Positions 23,651 to 28,279 of a stretch of 28,279 bases of DNA are shown here, piece by piece; position 1 is the stretch's first letter, and each line of letters starts with the position of its first letter. Where the stretch lies: NCBI GenBank assembly GCA_050258555.1, contig JBLMZA010000075.1:1-28279 (forward strand), in the 5' to 3' direction. Both the position numbers and the translations under genes were made by a program. The stretch is from CAISDA01 sp050258555. Its GTDB lineage: Bacteria > Bacteroidota > Ignavibacteria > UBA10030 > UBA8401. The notes beneath the pieces are model-generated. The model ran no database searches and was not told the DNA's origin. It saw only the letters and a list, made by a program, of their open reading frames with translations.

Positions 23651-24745
23651 TTATGCGGCAATCGAGCGGGGAATAACCTTCCTGATTGCATAAAGCGTGT
23701 CGCGCTGTGCGGCGTCGAAGCCCGCATCATGAATCATCTGTATGCATTCTTCGGTATTCGTCTTGTTGACGAAATTCGCCGCGGCATGCACGTTCTCCTC
23801 GAGCAATGTTCCGCCGAAATCATCCGCGCCGAAATGCAGGGCGATCTGTCCCGTCTTCTTGCCTTCCGAAAACCATGATGCCTGGATGTGCTGCACGTTG
23901 TCCAGATAGATGCGCGAAAAGGCAAGCATCTGCAGATACCGCATCGGCGTCGCATAGGTCGGGATGATCTTCTCGAGAGGGGTGTTGCCGGGCTTGAAAC
24001 TCCATGGAATGAACGCCGTAAATCCGCCGTATTCATCCTGTAAGGCGCGCACGCTCTCAAGATGCGTCACGATATCCTCATCGGTTTCGAGATGCCCGTA
24101 CATCATCGTCGCCGTGGTTTTATAGCCGAGCTTCTGCGCCTCGCGCATCACCGAAATCCATTCATCGGGACTTCCTTTCTTGTGGCTCAGCTTGCGGCGC
24201 ACGCGCTCCGAGAGAATTTCGGCGCCGCCGCCCGGAATGCTCCGCAGTCCCGCATCCCAGAGTTTTTTAAGCACGTCCGGCACGGAGAGGCCGGAAACAT
24301 TCGCCATGCCGATGATCTCGGAGGTCGAGAAGAAATGCGGATAGATCTCGGGCACTTCCTTGCGCGTGCGTTCGACGAGCTCGAGGTAATATTCGAACGG
24401 AATGTCAGGATTCACGCCGCCCTGCAGGAGGATCGTCGTGACGCCTTTGGCGGCCGACTGTTTGAAATTGTCGATCATTTCATCGACCGTGTGCACGTAT
24501 GCGCCTTCTTCGCCGGCATGCCGGTAGAAGGCGCAGAAGATGCAGTCGATCGAGCAGACGTTCGTGTAGTTGGGATTCGAATCGATGAGGAATGTCACGG
24601 CCGGATCGGGATTCTTCTTGAACCGGATCTCGTTGGCGAGATCGGCCAGATCGAGGAGCTCGGCATTGCGCAGCAGCATGACGCCATCTTCCTTCGTGAT
24701 ACGCTCGTTGTTTCTGATCTTCGCATAAATCTCTGATAGAAGCAT
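23651..24745 (-). CDS. mqnC: Cyclic dehypoxanthinyl futalosine synthase (MqnC)
   Basis: 364 residues, radical SAM enzyme. The cluster motif is C64-x3-C68-x2-C71 within NVCSIDCIFCAFYR. It cyclises dehypoxanthine futalosine, the step between MqnB and MqnD. Other family features are LLQGGVNPDIPFEYY, PGGGAEILS, MMYGHLET and ALHFGADDFGGTLLEENVH (19 residues). The start at 24745 gives 9 nt spacing from GGAAAG; an ATG at 24754 abuts that site directly and is less likely. It follows the coiled-coil gene by 15 bp and is the last gene of the minus-strand operon. Confidence 0.92.
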   Translation of the reverse strand: MLLSEIYAKIRNNERITKEDGVMLLRNAELLDLADLANEIRFKKNPDPAVTFLIDSNPNYTNVCSIDCIFCAFYRHAGEEGAYVHTVDEMIDNFKQSAAKGVTTILLQGGVNPDIPFEYYLELVERTRKEVPEIYPHFFSTSEIIGMANVSGLSVPDVLKKLWDAGLRSIPGGGAEILSERVRRKLSHKKGSPDEWISVMREAQKLGYKTTATMMYGHLETDEDIVTHLESVRALQDEYGGFTAFIPWSFKPGNTPLEKIIPTYATPMRYLQMLAFSRIYLDNVQHIQASWFSEGKKTGQIALHFGADDFGGTLLEENVHAAANFVNKTNTEECIQMIHDAGFDAAQRDTLYAIRKVIPRSIAA

Positions 24746-24760
24746 GGTAAGCATCTTTCC

Positions 24761-25762
24761 TTAAAGTGATATCGAATATCCGGCGGCCTTCAAATCCTTG
24801 ATAAGGCCGAACTTGATTTCGTCGAGTGACACCGAAAAAACCTTATGAGCGACGCCCGGCAGCAGCTCTCCGAGCGCAAGCGTATGGGCGTGAATGCAGC
24901 AGAGCTGGACGGAGGGGTATTTGCCGGCAAGATATCCGAGCGCCATGAGTTCCTGTCCATGGTACCGGTCTGAGAGCAGGAACACGGCATAATAGCGCGA
25001 TGACTCGTCGAGCGTGCCGAGCGCCTGGCTCCAGCTGCCGTCGGCATGCGTAATGACGACGGGATCGATGGCAAGCTCGTTGAAGAAGTTTCTGAGCTGC
25101 TTCAGCATCACATGATTGGCGAGCGAATAAAGAAGGATCTTCGGGGCGGAAGGAGAGTCCGTCTCGTCCTTCGCGGGCTGAGCGGCCGATTCATCGGCTT
25201 CACGGCGTGCGATGGCGAGTTCGGTTTCTTCCTGCGGCGCTTCGCGCTCTTCCTGCCGGCGCTTTGCCTCGAGCGCCTCGATCTGCTTCCGCGCCTCTTC
25301 GCGCGCTTCCTGTTCGCGTTCGGCCTGCCGGGCCGCCTCTTCGCGCCGGGCGAGCTCCTGCGCCTCGCGTTCGCGGGCCTGTGCTTCCGCCTGCTCGCGT
25401 TCCAGCGCTGCCTTCCGTTCGCGCTCGCGGGCCTGTGCTTCCGCCTGCTTGCGTTCCAGCGCTGCCTTCCGTTCGCGTTCGCGGGCTTCGGCTTCTTCGC
25501 GCACTTCGCGCAGAATGTCGACGATATGCTGCGCGGAGGAATGGTAGAAATACATCCCGTTTTCGTCGGAGATGATGCGCGCCGAAAACGCCGCGCCCTT
25601 GTCGTTCAGGGCGCCGATGGCGTCGAGACAATTCTTGCGCCACAGCAGATACCGGCTCTGCTTCTTCGCATTATATCCCGAAAACTCCGACCCGCCCTCG
25701 GGCAGAAGTTCCATCCCGGCGCGGATCAGGTCTTCGATCTGTTCAACAAGGCGTGCGTTCAT
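24761..25762 (-). CDS. Coiled-coil protein with a diverged TIR-like C-terminal domain
   Basis: 333 residues, no signal peptide. An N-terminal helical domain (about 1-88, with SRYLLWRKNCLDAI and YFYHSSAQHIVDIL) is followed by an E/R/A/Q-rich coiled coil (about 88-195) and a C-terminal alpha/beta domain (about 207-333). The last starts KILLYSLANHVMLKQLRNFF, continues to AVFLLSDR and LMALGYLAGK (272-281), and ends FGLIKDLKAAGYSISL. From memory this matches the order of the PF10137 TIR-like domain, whose core reads FELGYFxGK and whose end reads LxxELKxAGF. The catalytic Glu of FELG would be Ala274 here. The role is unknown. It lies 10 bp after mqnEA and 15 bp before mqnC, so it is co-transcribed with menaquinone genes. 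Confidence 0.7.
   Translation of the reverse strand: MNARLVEQIEDLIRAGMELLPEGGSEFSGYNAKKQSRYLLWRKNCLDAIGALNDKGAAFSARIISDENGMYFYHSSAQHIVDILREVREEAEARERERKAALERKQAEAQARERERKAALEREQAEAQAREREAQELARREEAARQAEREQEAREEARKQIEALEAKRRQEEREAPQEETELAIARREADESAAQPAKDETDSPSAPKILLYSLANHVMLKQLRNFFNELAIDPVVITHADGSWSQALGTLDESSRYYAVFLLSDRYHGQELMALGYLAGKYPSVQLCCIHAHTLALGELLPGVAHKVFSVSLDEIKFGLIKDLKAAGYSISL
25371..25478 (-). repeat. 54-bp tandem repeat inside the coiled-coil coding region
   Basis: Two consecutive 54-bp units (25371-25424 and 25425-25478) differ at only two positions, and a partial third begins at 25479. They encode 18-residue units RERERKAALERKQAEAQA and RERERKAALEREQAEAQA (residues 95-112 and 113-130). 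The unit keeps the reading frame, so copy-number change would lengthen the coiled coil without disrupting it. Confidence 0.85.
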
Positions 25763-25772
25763 GATATGAAAT

Positions 25773-27635
25773 TTACAAAGGGACGGACACTTCGGCAACA
25801 AGTTTCTTGAAGAGCCGGATGGCATCGCGGTGCCTGTCGCCCAAACGGTAATTGAATCCTTCCAGATACTCCTGGGTCTCCTGCGGCGTGAGCTGTATGC
25901 GGGCGCCGTGTATCGAGCCGATCGAATCGAGCTGCGGTTCGTTCTGTGTGAGCGACCGGCCGATGCTGTCGGCCAGTTCCTTCTTCGTGCCGGCATCGCA
26001 TGCCCGGCGCATCGCCCATACGGCGAAGACGAAGGGGAGCTTCTGCCAGTCATACCATTCGCTGGCAAGGTCGAAGACGAGCTCGAATCCGTCGAGGCCG
26101 AACTTGTTGCGTTTCAGCGCCTCGTCGCCGATCAGAAGAACGGCATCGTACCCGCTGCTGTTGTTGATGCCGGTCTGCATCCGCTCGAGGCGCGCTTTCA
26201 CGCCGTACTTCTTCTCGAGCAGCACCTGGAGCAGGCGGATCGATGTCGCGGTATCGTCCGTGATGCCGATTTTCTTCCCCTCGAGGCCGCGCCAGCCTTC
26301 CTTCGAAAAAAGCATGACGCTCTTCACCTGGTCGCGCGTTGCGATGCCGAAGGGAAGCATCTCGAGTTCGTCTTCCTGCGAGAAATAATCCATGAGCGAA
26401 AAGAGCCCGGCGTCGAGCACGTCATGTCTGGCCAGTTCTCCCATGCGGCGCGGAACGATCGGGAGCATCTTGAAGATGCCTTTTTCGAAATTGTGATAAA
26501 AAGGCACCGAGTTCAGATACGGAATCTTTCCGATCACATGGTCGGCCGAGACGTGCAGGGCATTGTAGAACACGTCGCGCTCGACGGGGATCTTGCCGCC
26601 GTCGCGGATGATCTTGATGATCTGGTCCTTCGCCATGGCCATGGGACTGATCGCGCCGGCATCGTGTGCGATTTTTTCGCCGCCCACGGTGCCGTCCATA
26701 TCGTCGGCGCCGAAATGCAGGGCGATCGAAGCGACTTCCTCCGTCAGCATCACCCAATACGCCTTGATGTGCGGGAAGTTGTCCAGCATCAGGCGCGAAA
26801 TGGCGATGGTCTTCAGATCCTCGATGGCCGACGTGAAATTGTTCTTCGGCTTGATGCCCGTATTGCCGGGCTGGAAGGCGAGGGGAATGAACGTCAGGAA
26901 TCCGCCCGTCTCATCCTGCAGAGCGCGCAGCTTGACCATGTGGTCGACGCGCTCCTCGTACGTCTCGATATGGCCGTAGAGCAGCGTCGCGTTGGTCGGA
27001 ATGCCGAGCTTGTGCGCCGTCTTGTGGATGTCGAGCCAGACTTCCTCGCCGATCTTCTGATGGAAGAGTTCCTTGCGAACGCGCTTCGAAAACACCTCTG
27101 CGCCGCCGCCGGGCATGGTGCGCAGGCCCACGGACTTAAGCTGGAGAAGAATCTCCTCGATCGGCATTTTGAATTTCTTGTGGAAGAAGTCGATTTCGAC
27201 GGCGGTGAATGCCTTCACATCGGTCTGCGGAAATTTCGTCTTGATCTGGCGGACCATGTCGAGATAATATTCCCACGGCCAGTCGGGGTGCAGTCCGCCG
27301 GTGATGTGCACCTCGTGTATATCCGGCGTGAGCTTATCGAGAATCGACTCGATCGTCATCTCGTAACCCTCGGGCGAGCCCGGCTTTACTGCAAAGTCGC
27401 AGAACTTGCACTCGAGCACGCACAGGTTCGTCGGCTCGATCTTCTGATTGAGCACGAAGTAGACCGCATCGCCGCTTTTCTGCTGCTGCACGGCATGCGC
27501 CATCTTGCCGATCGAAATGAGATCGTTCGAGCGGAACATGGTGACGCCGTCGGCGTGCGTGAGTCGCTCGCCGCGCAGGACCTTGTCCCAGATGGGCGAG
27601 AGTGCTTCATCTCTGAAAATAATCGTCGTATTCAT
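25773..27635 (-). CDS. MqnE-MqnA fusion: aminofutalosine synthase and chorismate dehydratase in one chain
   Basis: 620 residues. Residues 1-365 are a radical SAM MqnE: C72-x3-C76-x2-C79 in NLCVLECKFCDF, then HITGGLHPDWPWEYY, TMPGGGAEVFS, LLYGHIET and ALHFGADDMDGTV. Residues about 367-620 are MqnA: VIGKIPYLNSVPFYH at the start, DAGLFSLMDY, KIGITDDTATS, LLIGDEAL and LPFVFAVW. MqnA makes 3-[(1-carboxyvinyl)oxy]benzoate from chorismate, and MqnE adds it to SAM to form aminofutalosine, so one chain would hold two consecutive steps in reverse order. The junction (about 360-368) has no stop, long linker or low-complexity sequence. ATG 27635 gives 9 nt spacing from GGAAGA; the ATG at 27644 abuts that site. 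Confidence 0.9.
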   Translation of the reverse strand: MNTTIIFRDEALSPIWDKVLRGERLTHADGVTMFRSNDLISIGKMAHAVQQQKSGDAVYFVLNQKIEPTNLCVLECKFCDFAVKPGSPEGYEMTIESILDKLTPDIHEVHITGGLHPDWPWEYYLDMVRQIKTKFPQTDVKAFTAVEIDFFHKKFKMPIEEILLQLKSVGLRTMPGGGAEVFSKRVRKELFHQKIGEEVWLDIHKTAHKLGIPTNATLLYGHIETYEERVDHMVKLRALQDETGGFLTFIPLAFQPGNTGIKPKNNFTSAIEDLKTIAISRLMLDNFPHIKAYWVMLTEEVASIALHFGADDMDGTVGGEKIAHDAGAISPMAMAKDQIIKIIRDGGKIPVERDVFYNALHVSADHVIGKIPYLNSVPFYHNFEKGIFKMLPIVPRRMGELARHDVLDAGLFSLMDYFSQEDELEMLPFGIATRDQVKSVMLFSKEGWRGLEGKKIGITDDTATSIRLLQVLLEKKYGVKARLERMQTGINNSSGYDAVLLIGDEALKRNKFGLDGFELVFDLASEWYDWQKLPFVFAVWAMRRACDAGTKKELADSIGRSLTQNEPQLDSIGSIHGARIQLTPQETQEYLEGFNYRLGDRHRDAIRLFKKLVAEVSVPL

Positions 27636-27654
27636 AACGTTCATTCTTCCAAAT

Positions 27655-28279
27655 TTATTGTTTCCAATATGAATCCCACCGCTCATCGACCCGCCGGACG
27701 ATCGCTTCATCCATCACGAGCGGCTTCTGATAGCCGGGCTTCCATGTGGCATCGATGCCGAGCATGCCCTTGCAGACCGGCGCGATGCCGTGGAGGGTGC
27801 ATTCGGTGAACTGCACATCCCGCTCGCAGTCGAAGCGCGTGAACACGCCCCAGATGTAGCTCTCGCGGCTGTGTATGTCGACATCCGGACTCACGGCCGC
27901 GGCAAGCGTGAGTCCCTCGAGCGACGGATTTTTCACGATCGACGAAATCACCTGAGCTCCGTCATGCGAAACCTTTACCAATAACAGTGTTTCGTCTGCG
28001 AGGTTCACGTCGAGTATGCGCTTGTCGCAGGCGCGCAGTTCGTCGACGGCGCGGCGGATGCGCGCCTCGTCCCATTGCTGTTCCTTCACGCGGCGTTTGC
28101 GCGTCGCATCGATGATCATCTTGCTGCCCAGGTTCATCGTGAAGGAGGTGAAGTCCAGCGTGTCGAGCGGCACTTTCGGCAGCATCATGAAATCGAAATG
28201 CGGATCGAAATTATCGCGCACCGCGCGCATGACGGCGGTGAAGTCGCGCGGATCGACCGTGTGCGGCACGGTGATGAGG
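27655..28279 (-). CDS. UbiD-family decarboxylase, menaquinone type (5' end beyond window)
   Basis: The C-terminal 207 or so residues of a UbiD-family prenylated-FMN decarboxylase; the frame is open to the window edge and continues beyond it. Recognisable parts are TVPHTVDPRDF, DFMMLPKVPLDTLD and MNLGSKMIIDATRK. A GTG at 28269 is an internal Val, not the start. In futalosine-pathway genomes a UbiD homologue of the SCO4490 type is thought to decarboxylate the naphthoate intermediate. Its position 19 bp upstream of the mqnE-mqnA fusion supports that role, which remains inference. Confidence 0.85.
   Translation of the reverse strand, partial: LITVPHTVDPRDFTAVMRAVRDNFDPHFDFMMLPKVPLDTLDFTSFTMNLGSKMIIDATRKRRVKEQQWDEARIRRAVDELRACDKRILDVNLADETLLLVKVSHDGAQVISSIVKNPSLEGLTLAAAVSPDVDIHSRESYIWGVFTRFDCERDVQFTECTLHGIAPVCKGMLGIDATWKPGYQKPLVMDEAIVRRVDERWDSYWKQ

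Noticed and set aside
25371..25478. Possible CRISPR-like repeats
   Set aside because: The 54-bp units are contiguous, with no spacers, and encode a regular coiled-coil repeat.
25830..27809. A 659-codon open frame on the plus strand
   Set aside because: Antisense to the MqnE-MqnA fusion, with no domain and low-quality composition. Another shadow.

Overview
The window looks like a chromosomal segment from a moderately GC-rich member of the FCB (Bacteroidota/Chlorobiota/Ignavibacteriota) group. The evidence is two C-terminal type IX secretion (T9SS type A) sorting domains with the NYPNPFNPST signature, a GWxTD-domain protein, futalosine-type menaquinone genes, ATGA gene overlaps, and one promoter matching the Bacteroidota consensus TTTG-N19-TAnnTTTG. 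The style of the sorting domain and the GWxTD protein suggest Ignavibacteriota/Kapaibacteriota-like bacteria, but this placement is inference. Nearly all of the window is coding. The longest gap without a gene is about 180 bp (122-297). I saw no tRNA, rRNA, CRISPR array or insertion sequence.

Region 1 (2-12319, + strand) is an alpha-glucan utilisation operon. After the tail of a T9SS-exported protein and a strong terminator come a cytoplasmic neopullulanase-like GH13, a large T9SS-exported GH13, a signal-peptide-bearing GH57 with a CBM20-like tail, an SLC45/GPH-like sugar permease, a signal-peptide-bearing GH13 with a CBM48, and a second permease. A plausible division of labour is surface attack on starch, periplasmic trimming, proton-coupled uptake of maltose or short maltodextrins, and cytoplasmic hydrolysis. 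There is no SusC/SusD pair in the visible part.

Region 2 (12420-14295, + strand) holds a YjbQ/UPF0047 protein and a GWxTD-domain exported protein.

Region 3 (14331-18158, + strand) is a pyrimidine operon. Its leader has a recognisable PyrR-binding loop and a terminator that contains the Shine-Dalgarno sequence of pyrR. It is followed by pyrR, pyrB, a small palindromic-repeat cluster, pyrC and pgeF.

Region 4 (18159-23594, + strand) holds an enoyl-ACP-reductase-like SDR with a Bacteroidota-type promoter, menG/ubiE, mqnD, an ABC-type membrane domain without an ATPase, an MddA/NnrU-like membrane methyltransferase, and an exported protein with two NTF2-like repeats.

Region 5 (23651-28279, - strand) converges on region 4 and carries most of the remaining futalosine pathway: a UbiD-family decarboxylase (cut by the window edge), a single-chain fusion of MqnE and MqnA, a coiled-coil protein with a diverged TIR-like C-terminal domain, and mqnC. 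With menG and mqnD, the window holds every dedicated menaquinone step I would expect except MqnB and the prenyltransferase. The most unusual items are the MqnE-MqnA fusion, the TIR-like protein inside this respiratory-quinone operon, and the PyrR attenuator.
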